Positions 19,708 to 28,479 of a DNA stretch of 33,168 nucleotides are shown piece after piece. The notes below the pieces were generated by a model. The model was not told where the DNA came from. It saw nothing but the letters and a program-made list of their open reading frames with translations, and ran no database searches. This stretch comes from a bacterium (GTDB lineage Bacteria > Elusimicrobiota > Elusimicrobia > UBA1565 > UBA9628): assembly GCA_021783355.1 (NCBI GenBank), contig JAJXTZ010000009.1, positions 1 to 33,168 of the forward strand, in the 5' to 3' direction. A program made the position numbers and the translations under genes. Each line of letters starts with the position of its first letter. Positions within the stretch are counted from its first letter, which is position 1.

Positions 19708-21723
19708 ATGAACGCCTTCGCCCTCCTGCTCGCCCTCGCCCTGCCCGCCGCGGCCGCCGACCTGCCCGCCGCGCCGTCCTCCTTCGATCCGTCCGCGCTG
19801 GACCGCTCCGTCTCGCCGTGCTCGGATTTCTACCAGTACGCGTGCGGCGGCTGGGTGAAGACCCACGAGATCCCCGCCGACCAGTCGCGCTGGGGGCGCT
19901 TCCAGGAGCTGGCCGAGCGCAACAAGACGATCCTGCGCGGCATCCTGGAGAAGGCGTCGGCGGACGACCCGAAGCGCACCCCGTCCCAGGCGCGCATGGG
20001 CGACCTGTACGCCGCGTGCATGGACGAGGACGCGGCCGACGCCAAGGGGGCGCTGCCGCTGAAGCCCGACCTGGACGCGATCGCGGCGCTGTCGTCGGTC
20101 CGGGAGATGCCGGCCCTGCTGGCGCGCCTGCACGCGGAGGGCGTCAACGCGGGGTTCTCGTTCGGTTCCGACCAGGACTTCAAGGACGCCGCGCGCGTGA
20201 TCGGCGTGGTGGACCAGGGCGGCCTGGGCCTGCCCGACCGCGACTATTACTTCCGGACCGACCCCAAATCCGAGCAGATTCGCCGCGAGTACCTGTGGCA
20301 TGTGGCCAAGACGTTCGGACTCCTCGGCGACGACCCCAAGACCGCCGCCGCCGAGGCCGACACCGTGATGCGCGTGGAGACCGCGCTCGCGAAGGTCTCG
20401 CAGGACCGCGTGACGCGCCGCGATCCCGACGCCACCTACCACCGCGAGACCGTGAAGCAGCTGGAGGGCCTGGCGCCGGGTTTCGACTGGGGCCGCTACT
20501 TCGTCGACGCGGGCGCGCCGCGCTCGCGCTGGCTGAACGTGGTCTCCACCGGCTACGCGGCGGGGTTCTCCGCGCTGCTGTCCTCCGAGCCCCTGGCCGA
20601 TTGGAAGACATACCTGCGCTGGCACGACGCGTCCTCGGCCGCGCCGTGGCTGTCCCGGGACTTCGTCGAGGAGAGCTTCGACTTCGGCGGACGCAAGCTG
20701 TCCGGGGTCAAGGAGCTCCAGCCGCGCTGGAAGCGCTGCGTCGGGCTCGTCGACGGCGAGCTCGGCCACGACCTGGGCCGCGCCTACGTGGCCAAGGAGT
20801 TCGGGGCCGAGGGCAAGGCGCGCACCCAGCGCCTGGTGAACGCGCTTCAGGCCGCCCTCAAGGAGGACCTGAAGGGCCTGGACTGGATGTCGGCCCGCAC
20901 CCGCCGCCGCGCGATCGAGAAGCTCTCCGCGATCACCGACAAGATCGGCTATCCCGACAAGTGGCGCGACTACAAGGGCGTCAAGATCGAGCGCGGCGAC
21001 CTGATCGCCTCCATCCGCAGCGCGGACGCCTACGAGACCCGCCGCGAACTCGACAAGATCGGCAAGCCGGTGGACCGCCAGGAATGGGGGATGACGCCGC
21101 CCACGGTCAACGCCTACTACAACGCCCAGCTCAACGAGATCGTCTTTCCCGCCGGCATCCTCCAGCCCCCGTTCTTCGACCGCGCGGGCGACCCGGCCTT
21201 CAACCTGGGCGCGATCGGCGTGGTGATCGGCCATGAGCTGACCCACGGCTTCGACGACGAGGGCCGCAAGTTCGACGCGAAGGGCAACCTGCGCGACTGG
21301 TGGACGAAGCGGGACGCGGCCAAGTTCGAAGCCAAGGCGCAGTGCCTGGAGGATCAGTACGGGAGCTACGAGACCATCCCCGGCGTCAAGCTCAACGGCA
21401 AGCTCACCTTGGGCGAGAACACCGCCGACAACGGCGGCGTGCGCCTGGCCACGATGGCCCTGGCGTCCCTGGAGAAGACCGGGACGGTCCCGGCCGAGGT
21501 GGACGGGTTCACCCCGGAGCAGAGGCTCTACCTGGGCTTCGCCCAGGTCTGGTGCCAGAAGCAGACCGACAAGACCGCGCGCCTGCTGGCCCACGTGGAC
21601 CCGCACTCTCCCGGGCGCTGGCGCGTGATCGGCCCCCTGTCGAACACGCCGGAGTTCGCCAAGGCCTTCTCCTGCAAGCCCGGGGACCCGATGGTGCGCG
21701 CGAAGGCCTGCCGGGTCTGGTAG
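19708..21723 (+). CDS. pepO: M13-family (neprilysin/PepO-like) zinc metallopeptidase
   Basis: A 671-residue secreted endopeptidase that cleaves peptides in the periplasm or outside the cell. A signal peptide (about residues 1-17) is followed by the M13 N-terminal domain (CSDFYQYACGGWVKTHEIPA). In the catalytic domain, NAYYNAQLNEIVFPAGILQP binds substrate, HELTH (His509, Glu510, His513) forms the zinc site and GENTADNGG gives the third ligand, Glu570. The C-terminal CKPGDPMVRAKACRVW matches the family end. Length and all catalytic residues are normal. It is flanked by a methyltransferase and a sensor kinase and probably has its own promoter. A 41-bp gap separates it from the kinase gene, so read-through is possible. 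Confidence 0.95.
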   Translation: MNAFALLLALALPAAAADLPAAPSSFDPSALDRSVSPCSDFYQYACGGWVKTHEIPADQSRWGRFQELAERNKTILRGILEKASADDPKRTPSQARMGDLYAACMDEDAADAKGALPLKPDLDAIAALSSVREMPALLARLHAEGVNAGFSFGSDQDFKDAARVIGVVDQGGLGLPDRDYYFRTDPKSEQIRREYLWHVAKTFGLLGDDPKTAAAEADTVMRVETALAKVSQDRVTRRDPDATYHRETVKQLEGLAPGFDWGRYFVDAGAPRSRWLNVVSTGYAAGFSALLSSEPLADWKTYLRWHDASSAAPWLSRDFVEESFDFGGRKLSGVKELQPRWKRCVGLVDGELGHDLGRAYVAKEFGAEGKARTQRLVNALQAALKEDLKGLDWMSARTRRRAIEKLSAITDKIGYPDKWRDYKGVKIERGDLIASIRSADAYETRRELDKIGKPVDRQEWGMTPPTVNAYYNAQLNEIVFPAGILQPPFFDRAGDPAFNLGAIGVVIGHELTHGFDDEGRKFDAKGNLRDWWTKRDAAKFEAKAQCLEDQYGSYETIPGVKLNGKLTLGENTADNGGVRLATMALASLEKTGTVPAEVDGFTPEQRLYLGFAQVWCQKQTDKTARLLAHVDPHSPGRWRVIGPLSNTPEFAKAFSCKPGDPMVRAKACRVW

Positions 21724-21764
21724 CCTCAGCGCGCCTCGGCAAGACCGTTGCCTGGAGACCGGTC

Positions 21765-24395
21765 ATGCGCACGGCGGGCATGGGCGGTCGGCTGCGCTTC
21801 GGTCTGGGCGCCGTCGCGGCGATCGCCGCGGGCGCGGCCGCCGTCGAGCTGGCCCGTTTCGGGTTCTTCTTCGCCGCCGCCGGCGCCCTGAGCGCCGGAG
21901 CGGCGCCGGTGCTGATGCATCTGCGCCGCGGGCCGTACGCCGACCTGCGCCGCGCGCGAACCCAGGCGCGCCTCTACCGCACGCTGGCGGCGGCCGGACA
22001 CGCCGCGATGCGTGCCGACGCGCCCGCGGAGGTCCACGCGGGCCTCTGCCGCGCCGCCGTCCAGGAGGGCGGGTTCCTTCTCGCCTGGGTGGGCGCGCCC
22101 GACGCGAGCGGCCGAATCGTCGCGCTGCACGGCGAGAGCGCCGGCGCCGCCGGCGCGGCGTACCTGTCCGGCCTCGACGCCCGGGTCTCGGAGTCCGACC
22201 CCCGGGGGCGCGGCCCCACCGGGACCGCCTGGCGCGAGGGGAGACCGGTGATCGCCTCCGACCTGAGGACCGACGCCCGCCTGGGGCCGTGGCGCGCGGA
22301 CCTGCTCGCGGCGGGCTTGCGCTCCTCGGCGGCCTATCCGATCCACCTCAAGGGCGCGGTCTGCGCGGTGTTCACGATCTACGGCGACGAGCCCGGCTTT
22401 TTCACCCCCGAGATCGCCGACCTCCTCGGGCACATGGTCCGGGAGGCGGAATACGCGCTCGATAACCAGGTCCTGGCGCAGGAGGCGCGGGATTCGGGCC
22501 GCGCCCTCCACGAGAGCCGGCGCCTGCTCTCTCAGGTGCTCGACACCCTGCCCACGGCCTGCTACGTGCGCGATCTGGACGAGCGGCGCCTCGTCTTCGC
22601 CAGCCCCGGCATCGAGCGCCTGGTCGGCGTCAGCGCGTCCCGCGTGCTGGAGATGGGGGCGGACTTCTTCGGCCTGCTGCATCCCGACGACGCCGCGGCG
22701 TTCGTCGCCGCCGCGGAGGAGCGGGCCCTTCCCGACGGGGCGGTCCACCAGCGCCAGCTGCGCCTGCGCAGGCCTGACGGCTCCTGGCGCTGGATCCGCA
22801 CGCGCGCGACGGTCTTCGAGCGCGGGGGGGACGGCCGCGTGCGGCGCATGCTGGGCTCGGCCGAGGACGTGACCGACCTGCTGGCCCTGGCCGACGAGAA
22901 CCGTCGGGTCGCGATGGCCGTCCAGTCGGCCGCGGAGAGCGTGGTCATCACCGACGCGAGCGGGACCATCGAGTACGTGAACCCGGCCTTCTGCCGCCTG
23001 ACCGGGTATTCTCGGGATGAGGCGCTGGGGCGCAAGCCGAGCATGCTCAAGAGCGGGCGGGTCGCCGACGAGACCTACCGGAGCCTCTGGGAGGCGGTCC
23101 GGTCGGGGCGCGTCTGGGAGGGGCGCCTGATCAACCGCCGCAAGGACGGCACGCTCTTCGAGGAGGAGGCCTCCATCTCGCCGGTGCACGACGACAACGG
23201 GGTCCTCACCCACTTCGTCGCGGTCAAGAAGGACGTCTCCAAGGAGCTCGAACTCGAGCGCGAGCTGCGCCAGGCCCAGAAGCTGGAGGCCATCGGCAAG
23301 CTGGCCGGCGGCGTCGCGCACGATTTCAACAACATCCTGACCTCGATTTTGGGCTGCGCCGAGCTGCTGTCGGCGCAGATCCCGGAGTCCTCGCCGCTGC
23401 GCGCGGATCTCGACGAGATCGCCCGCGGCGGGCGGCGCGCGGCGGACCTCACGCGCCAGCTGCTGATCTTCAGCCGGCGCCAGGTGGTCGCGCCGCGCCG
23501 TCTGGACCCCGCCGAGGTGGTCGGCGACCTGCAGAAGATGCTGCTGCGCATCGTCGGGGAGGACTGCCGGCTCGCCTTCGTCAACCGCGCCCGCGGCGTG
23601 CGCGTGGAGGCGGATCCCGGGCAGTTCGAGCAGGTGCTGATGAACTTCGTGGTGAACGGCCGGGATGCGATGGCCCGCGGCGGCGTCCTGGAGGTCGCGG
23701 TGGACGAGGCGAGGCTCGACGCCGCGCTGCCCGGAGTGGACGGCCCCATCCCCCCGGGGCGCTACGCCGTCCTGAGCGTGCGCGACGAGGGGGAGGGCAT
23801 CCCCGCCGAGGTCCTGCCGCGCATCTTCGAGCCCTTCTTCACGACCAAGCCGCCCGGCGTCGGCACCGGCCTGGGCCTGTCCACGGTGTACGGCATCGTC
23901 AAGCAGGGCGGAGCGCACCTCGAAGTGGAGACCGTCGTGGGGCGGGGGACGACGATGCGCGTCTACTGGCCCGCGCTCGCGCCCGGCGCGGATCCGGAGG
24001 CCGCGTCGGCCCCGGCCCCGGCGCCCGGGGGCACGGAGCGCGTGCTGGTCGTCGAGGACGAGGACCCGGTGCGCGTTCTCGTCGAGCGCATCCTGACCGG
24101 GGCCGGGTACCGGGTCGCCTCCTGCCGCGACGCGGGCGAGGGCCTGCGCCGGGCGGGCGACGGGGACTTCTCGCTCTTGCTCAGCGACGTGATCCTGCCC
24201 GGCGGGACGAACGGCCGGGACATGGCCGCGGAGCTGAAGAAGTCCCGGCCCGGCCTGAAGGTGCTGTTCATGTCCGGATATTCCGGGGACGCGATCGCGC
24301 GGCGCGGCGTCCTGGAGCCGGGGGCGCGCCTAATGCAGAAGCCGTTCACGCGCGACGCGGTCCTGCGCGCGGTGCGCGACGCCTTGGACGCCTAA
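21765..24395 (+). CDS. hybrid sensor histidine kinase with GAF, two PAS and C-terminal receiver domains
   Basis: An 876-residue signalling protein. It starts with two short hydrophobic segments (about 7-45). A GAF domain follows (about 75-215, including RGPTGTAWREGRPVIASDL), then a PAS domain (about 255-380) and a second PAS domain (about 385-500, ESVVITDASGTIEYVNPAFC). The kinase core has the phosphoacceptor His in LAGGVAHDFNNILT, an N box (NFVVNGRDAMARGG), G1 (VRDEGEGI) and G2 (GTGLGLSTVYGI). The receiver domain holds VVEDED, the phospho-Asp in LLSDVILPGG, the FMSGYS motif and the lysine of QKPF. It probably senses a small ligand or redox cue; the output partner is not in the window. The ATG at 21765 has GGAG 7 nt upstream. 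Confidence 0.92.
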   Translation: MRTAGMGGRLRFGLGAVAAIAAGAAAVELARFGFFFAAAGALSAGAAPVLMHLRRGPYADLRRARTQARLYRTLAAAGHAAMRADAPAEVHAGLCRAAVQEGGFLLAWVGAPDASGRIVALHGESAGAAGAAYLSGLDARVSESDPRGRGPTGTAWREGRPVIASDLRTDARLGPWRADLLAAGLRSSAAYPIHLKGAVCAVFTIYGDEPGFFTPEIADLLGHMVREAEYALDNQVLAQEARDSGRALHESRRLLSQVLDTLPTACYVRDLDERRLVFASPGIERLVGVSASRVLEMGADFFGLLHPDDAAAFVAAAEERALPDGAVHQRQLRLRRPDGSWRWIRTRATVFERGGDGRVRRMLGSAEDVTDLLALADENRRVAMAVQSAAESVVITDASGTIEYVNPAFCRLTGYSRDEALGRKPSMLKSGRVADETYRSLWEAVRSGRVWEGRLINRRKDGTLFEEEASISPVHDDNGVLTHFVAVKKDVSKELELERELRQAQKLEAIGKLAGGVAHDFNNILTSILGCAELLSAQIPESSPLRADLDEIARGGRRAADLTRQLLIFSRRQVVAPRRLDPAEVVGDLQKMLLRIVGEDCRLAFVNRARGVRVEADPGQFEQVLMNFVVNGRDAMARGGVLEVAVDEARLDAALPGVDGPIPPGRYAVLSVRDEGEGIPAEVLPRIFEPFFTTKPPGVGTGLGLSTVYGIVKQGGAHLEVETVVGRGTTMRVYWPALAPGADPEAASAPAPAPGGTERVLVVEDEDPVRVLVERILTGAGYRVASCRDAGEGLRRAGDGDFSLLLSDVILPGGTNGRDMAAELKKSRPGLKVLFMSGYSGDAIARRGVLEPGARLMQKPFTRDAVLRAVRDALDA

Positions 24396-24549
24396 GAGCG
24401 GCGGGCCAGGACGCGGGTGTGGACTGCGGCCAGGGCGGGCACGGCGAGCAGGAGGGCGAGCGCGGCGCGCGGGGGGCCGTTCGGGGCCCGTCACGCGGCC
24501 GTGACCCGGTCGTCTCCGGCTGCTCATGGCGCGGCGCGGGGGCATCCTT

Positions 24550-24555
24550 TATACT
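24550..24555 (+). promoter_or_regulatory. -10 box of the LpxH-like gene, leaderless type
   Basis: TATACT ends 6 nt before the ATG at 24562. The 166-bp gap before it (24396-24561) holds no convincing gene. It does hold a perfect 6-4-6 inverted repeat at 24490-24505 (GTCACG CGGC CGTGAC), about 45 bp upstream of the -10, which could be an operator or a chance GC-rich palindrome. Confidence 0.5.
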
Positions 24556-24561
24556 CAGGTC

Positions 24562-25368
24562 ATGGAAGACCGAGACCCGCCGGACGGCGAGACCCGGAGC
24601 TGGCGCACGATCTGGATCTCCGACATCCACCTGGGCACGCGCGACTGCAAGGCCGCGTACCTGCTGGACTTCCTGAAGCACAACGAGAGCGAGACCCTCT
24701 ATCTCGTCGGCGATGTGATCGACGGCTGGCGCCTGAAGACCTCCTGGCACTACTGGGACCAGAGCCACAACGACGTGGTGCAAAAGCTCCTGCGCAAGGC
24801 GCGCAAGGGCGCGCGCGTGATCCTGGTCCCCGGCAACCACGACGAGGCCTTCCGCGATTTCGCGGGGATGCACTTCGGCGGCGTGGAGGTCGCGCTCGAG
24901 GCCGTGCACGAGACCGCGGACGGCCGCCGCCTTCTGGTGGTCCACGGGGACCAGTTCGACGGCGTGGTGCGCCACGCCAAGATCCTGGCCCTGCTGGGCT
25001 CCTGGGCCTACGACGCGGCCCTGCGCGTCAACCACTGGTTCAACGGGGCGCGCCGCCTGGCGGGCCTGCCGTACTGGTCGCTGTCGGCCTGGCTCAAGCA
25101 CAAGGTCAAGAACGCGGTGGAGTTCATCGGGAAGTTCGAGGAGGAGATGACGGCCGAGACGCGGCGGCGGGGCCTCGACGGCATCGTCTGCGGCCACATC
25201 CACCACGCGGAGATCCGTGGCGCGGGCGGCGTCCTCTACTGCAACGACGGCGACTGGGTCGAGTCCTGCACGGCGCTGGTGGAGGACTTCGACGGGCGCT
25301 TGAGCCTGGTGCGCTGGACCGAGGAGCGCGCCCGTGCGCGCGCCCGGCCCGAGACCGCCGCGGCGTGA
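24562..25368 (+). CDS. LpxH-like UDP-2,3-diacylglucosamine diphosphatase family metallophosphoesterase
   Basis: A 268-residue calcineurin-like phosphoesterase with all metal-binding blocks: ISDIHLGT, LVGDVIDGW, VPGNHDE, VVHGDQFD and CGHIHHAEI. The stretch YLLDFLKHNESETLYLVGDV and the HNDVVQKLLRKARKGARVI block are characteristic of the LpxH-like subgroup often found beside glycosyltransferases. LpxH removes UMP from UDP-2,3-diacylglucosamine in lipid A synthesis; whether this paralogue does the same is uncertain. ATG 24562 is chosen over an in-frame ATG at 24526 because a TATACT box lies 6 nt before it. The stop overlaps the next start as GTGA, so the pair is translationally coupled. Confidence 0.88.
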   Translation: MEDRDPPDGETRSWRTIWISDIHLGTRDCKAAYLLDFLKHNESETLYLVGDVIDGWRLKTSWHYWDQSHNDVVQKLLRKARKGARVILVPGNHDEAFRDFAGMHFGGVEVALEAVHETADGRRLLVVHGDQFDGVVRHAKILALLGSWAYDAALRVNHWFNGARRLAGLPYWSLSAWLKHKVKNAVEFIGKFEEEMTAETRRRGLDGIVCGHIHHAEIRGAGGVLYCNDGDWVESCTALVEDFDGRLSLVRWTEERARARARPETAAA

Positions 25369-26591
25369 GCGCCCGGCGCCGCCCCGACGGGATCTTGATC
25401 CTGCACGCCTCGGTGGGCGCGGGGCACGCGCGCGCGGCGCAGGCCGTCGCCAAGGCCCTGGCCTGGGAGGCGCCGGACGCGCGCGTGGCCGTGGTGGACG
25501 CCCTGGACCTGGCGCGCCCGGCCTTCAGGCGCGTCTACGGCCAGGGCTACCTGCGCCTCGTCGAGAAGGCCCCGGCCCTGTTCGGCCTGCTTTTCGACCT
25601 GACCGACCGCCCGGCGCGCGCCGCGGCCCCGGGCGAGCGCCTGCGCCGCGCGGTCCAGCGCTGGGGCGCGGCGGAGTTGGTGCGCCTGCTGGAAGGCGGT
25701 GGGTGGGACGCGATCGTCCACACGCACTTCCTGGCCCCGGAGCTGGCCTGCGCGCTGAGGCGGCGCGGGCGGCGGTGCGCGCCGCAGTTGGTGGCGGTGA
25801 CGGACTTCGACGCGCACCGGCTCTGGGCGCACGCCCCGGTGGAGCGCTACTGCGCGGCCGGTCCTCTGGCCGCGGCGTCCCTGAGCCGCCACGGGGTCCC
25901 CCCGGACGCGATCCTGGAGACCGGCATCCCCATCGACCCGGCGTTCTCCGTCCCCGTCGACCGGGACGCCGCGCGCCGCGCGTTCGGCCTCTCCGGCGAG
26001 CGCCCGGTGGTGCTGCAGGCGTCCGGAGGCCACGGGGTGGGCCCCGTGGAGGAGGTCACGCGCGGACTGCTGGCCGGGAGCGTCCCGTCGGACCTGGTCG
26101 TCGTCTGCGGCCGCAACGAGGAGGCGCGCAGGCGCCTGGCGCGCCTGCGCCCCCCGGAGCGCCACCGCGTGAAGATCCTGGGCTACACGGACCGCATGCG
26201 CGAGCTGATGGCGGCCGCGGACCTGCTGGTCACCAAGCCCGGCGGCCTGACGGTCAGCGAGGCCCTGGCCTGCGGCCTGCCGATGGCGCTGATCCGCCCG
26301 ATCCCGGGCCAGGAGGAGCGCAACGCGGACTACCTGGTGAAGGCGGGGGCCGCGGCGCGGGCGGGGGCGCCGGCGGAGCTGGGGAGGGTCCTGGACGCGA
26401 TGCTGGGCGACCCGGAGCGGCTGGCGCAGACGCGCCGCAGGGCGCGCGCGCTGGGCCGCCCGCGCGCCGCGTTCGCGGTCGCGCGGGAGGCCCTGCGGCT
26501 GGCGGCCGTCAGCCGACGCGCCGCTGGCCCAGAGGCTTGTACTTCGTCTCCCTCGGGCCGACGTAGATCTGGCGCGGACGCCCGATCTTGA
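25365..26591 (+). CDS. MGDG-synthase / UgtP-like lipid glycosyltransferase (GT28)
   Basis: A 408-residue glycosyltransferase. The N-terminal domain has the MGDG-synthase motif ILILHASVGAGHARAAQAVA and VVDALDLARPAFRRVY. The C-terminal GT28 domain has the donor-binding KPGGLTVSEALACGLPMALI followed by RPIPGQEERNADYLV. Relatives add glucose or galactose from UDP-sugar to diacylglycerol. With the coupled LpxH-like gene this suggests a small membrane-lipid module. The start is a GTG overlapping the upstream stop (GTGA). The last 27 or so codons run into the 3' end of the convergent citrate synthase gene (83-bp overlap); this tail is Arg/Ser-rich and not family-like, so a stop codon may have been lost. 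Confidence 0.85.
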   Translation: MSARRRPDGILILHASVGAGHARAAQAVAKALAWEAPDARVAVVDALDLARPAFRRVYGQGYLRLVEKAPALFGLLFDLTDRPARAAAPGERLRRAVQRWGAAELVRLLEGGGWDAIVHTHFLAPELACALRRRGRRCAPQLVAVTDFDAHRLWAHAPVERYCAAGPLAAASLSRHGVPPDAILETGIPIDPAFSVPVDRDAARRAFGLSGERPVVLQASGGHGVGPVEEVTRGLLAGSVPSDLVVVCGRNEEARRRLARLRPPERHRVKILGYTDRMRELMAAADLLVTKPGGLTVSEALACGLPMALIRPIPGQEERNADYLVKAGAAARAGAPAELGRVLDAMLGDPERLAQTRRRARALGRPRAAFAVAREALRLAAVSRRAAGPEACTSSPSGRRRSGADARS

Positions 26592-27834
26592 AGTTCGGCG
26601 ATTCGCTCATCTCCTTCCACTGCGCGATCCAGCCGGGCAGGCGCCCGATCGCGAACATCACCGTGAACATGTTCGTCGGGATGCCGACGGCGCGGTAGAT
26701 GATGCCCGAGTAGAAGTCCACGTTCGGGTAGAGCTTGCGCGAGACGAAGAAGTCGTCCTTCAGGGCGGCCTCCTCCAGGCGCTTGGCGATCTCCAGCAGC
26801 GGGTCGTCGACGCCGAGCTTGTTGAGGACGGTGTCGCAGGCGCGCTTGATGATCAGCGCGCGCGGATCGAAGTTCTTGTACACGCGGTGGCCGAAGCCCA
26901 TCAGGCGGGCGCCGCCCTCGCGCTTCTTGACCTTCTCCACGTAGTCCTTGACCGAGATCCCGCTCTCGCGGATGGAGGTCAGCATCTCGACGACCTCCTG
27001 GTTGGCGCCTCCGTGCAGCGGGCCCCACAGGGCCGAGATGCCCGCCGACACCGACGCGTACAGGGAGGCCCGGCTGGAGCCGACGAGGCGCACCGTGGAG
27101 GCCGAGCAGTTCTGCTCGTGATCGGCGTGCAGGATCAGCAGGAGGTCCAGCGCGCGCGCGACGTCTGGGTCCACCTCGTAGCCCTCGCAGGGCACGGAGA
27201 ACATCATCTTCAGGAAGTTCGAGAAGTAGTCCAGGCTGTTGTCCGGGTAGACGAACGGCTGGCCGATGGACTTCTTGTACGAGGCCGCGGCGATGGTCGG
27301 GAGCTTGCCGAGCAGGCGGTGGATGGTCAGGTCGATGTCCTCGGTGCCCGTCGTCTTCTGATAGAAGGTGGACAGGGTGCTGACCGCCGAGGAGAGCATC
27401 GCCATCGGGTGGGCGTCGCGGGGGAAGCCGTCGTAGAAGCGCTTCATGTCCTCGTGGATCAGCGTGTGGCGCGTGATGTTGGTGGTGAAGGCGTCGAGCT
27501 CCTTCTTGGTGGGAAGCTTGCCGTAGATCAGCAGGTAGCTGGTCTCCACGAAGGTGGACTGCTCGGCCAGCTGCTCGATCGGGATGCCGCGGTAGCGCAG
27601 GATGCCGCGCTCGCCGTCCAGGAAAGTGATCGCGCTGGTGCAGGCGCCGGTGTTCAGGTAGCCGTTGTCGAGGGTGACGAGGCCGGTCTCCTTGCGCAGG
27701 GCGGAGATGTCAACGCCCTTCTCGCCTTCGGACCCGAGCACGATGGGCAGTTCGATCTCGCGCCCGCCGTACCTGAGAATCGCCTTCTCCGTCTTGTCCG
27801 CCGCGGGCTTCTCCGCCTTGGCCGTTTCCGCCAT
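26509..27834 (-). CDS. gltA: citrate synthase (type II-like, GltA family)
   Basis: A 441-residue enzyme that condenses oxaloacetate and acetyl-CoA to citrate at the entry of the TCA cycle. The catalytic residues are visible: His in ILHADHEQNCSAS, WGPLHGGANQEV, His in MGFGHRVYKNFDPRA, and Asp in NVDFYSGIIYRAVGIP. The N-terminal LRYGGREIELPIVLGSEGEKG and LDNGYLNTGACTSAITFLDG are typical of the bacterial NADH-sensitive GltA group. A strong Shine-Dalgarno (GGGAGG) stands before the ATG, with a good promoter 45-70 nt upstream. It is transcribed alone and ends convergently with the lipid glycosyltransferase. Confidence 0.97.
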   Translation of the reverse strand: MAETAKAEKPAADKTEKAILRYGGREIELPIVLGSEGEKGVDISALRKETGLVTLDNGYLNTGACTSAITFLDGERGILRYRGIPIEQLAEQSTFVETSYLLIYGKLPTKKELDAFTTNITRHTLIHEDMKRFYDGFPRDAHPMAMLSSAVSTLSTFYQKTTGTEDIDLTIHRLLGKLPTIAAASYKKSIGQPFVYPDNSLDYFSNFLKMMFSVPCEGYEVDPDVARALDLLLILHADHEQNCSASTVRLVGSSRASLYASVSAGISALWGPLHGGANQEVVEMLTSIRESGISVKDYVEKVKKREGGARLMGFGHRVYKNFDPRALIIKRACDTVLNKLGVDDPLLEIAKRLEEAALKDDFFVSRKLYPNVDFYSGIIYRAVGIPTNMFTVMFAIGRLPGWIAQWKEMSESPNFKIGRPRQIYVGPRETKYKPLGQRRVG

Positions 27835-27878
27835 GATCGCCTCCCTCTTCGCGTCTCGCTTGGAAAATCAGTCCCTCT

Positions 27879-27907
27879 ATTATACGCAACGCCCATGCCG
27901 GTTGGAA
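27879..27907 (-). promoter_or_regulatory. sigma70-type promoter of gltA
   Basis: On the minus strand TTCCAA (27907-27902), a 17-bp spacer and a perfect TATAAT (27884-27879) form the best-matched promoter near a housekeeping gene here. Transcription would start near 27872, giving a leader of about 38 nt that contains the GGGAGG ribosome-binding site. Confidence 0.7.
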
Positions 27908-27927
27908 GCGGCGCGCCGGAGACCGCC

Positions 27928-28479
27928 TCAGGCGCGCGGGCGCAGGACGGCGGCGAGCGGCAGCGACAGGGCCGACAGGAGGAGGACGACGGCCGTCCGC
28001 CGCGCCCAGAGGCCGAGGCCCGGACGCCAGACCAGGGAGGTCGCCAGGCCCGAGGCGGCCACGGCGAGGAAATAGTCGACGGGCAGGCCCAGGAGCTTGC
28101 GCCGGAACCACGGAACCGGGCGCGCGCGCAGGGCCTCGAAGCCCCAGGCCGGGTTCCACGCGAACCACTGGAGGTCCCAGACTGCGGTGAGGAGCAGGTA
28201 GGACGACAGGCACTTGGCCCAGAGCGGGCGCGAGAAGCCCGCGAAGACCAGCGGCAGGTGCAGGACGCCGACGAGGAACAGCGTCAGCCACAGGTGGTAG
28301 CCGGTCAGCTCCTTGCCGTTGGTGAGCGCGAGCCACCAGTCCGGGCCCCAGCGCCAGGTCGGCAGGTCTTGCGCCCAGCCGCGCGCGCCCTCGATCTCGA
28401 TCTCGACGCGGGCCAGCCCGTGGCACAGCGCGAAGAGGGCCAGGCCCTCGCCGGCCGCGCGCACGGCTTCAGCGCTCAC
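27928..28479 (-). CDS. integral membrane protein of unknown function
   Basis: A 183-residue protein with four or five predicted helices (for example YHLWLTLFLVGVLHLPLVFA, CLSSYLLLTAVWDLQWFAW, LPVDYFLAVAASGLATSLV and TAVVLLLSALSLPLAAVL). It is rich in tryptophan (WRWGPDWWLAL, WDLQWFAWNPAW). I do not recognise the family. The start is a GTG at 28479 lying inside the end of the symporter gene (11-bp overlap), so the two are probably co-translated. It may be an accessory partner of the transporter; this is inferred from coupling only. Confidence 0.7.
   Translation of the reverse strand: MSAEAVRAAGEGLALFALCHGLARVEIEIEGARGWAQDLPTWRWGPDWWLALTNGKELTGYHLWLTLFLVGVLHLPLVFAGFSRPLWAKCLSSYLLLTAVWDLQWFAWNPAWGFEALRARPVPWFRRKLLGLPVDYFLAVAASGLATSLVWRPGLGLWARRTAVVLLLSALSLPLAAVLRPRA

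Noticed and set aside
24392-24500. A minus-strand hydrophobic stretch (AALALLLAVPALAAVHTRVLARRS) ending at the hybrid kinase stop
   Set aside because: It resembles a membrane segment but has no start codon after the preceding in-frame stop and no ribosome-binding site, so it is probably chance GC-rich sequence.
24490-24505. A perfect 6-4-6 inverted repeat upstream of the LpxH-like gene
   Set aside because: It could be an operator, but short GC-rich palindromes are expected by chance here and no second copy was noticed. It is mentioned only with the neighbouring promoter.
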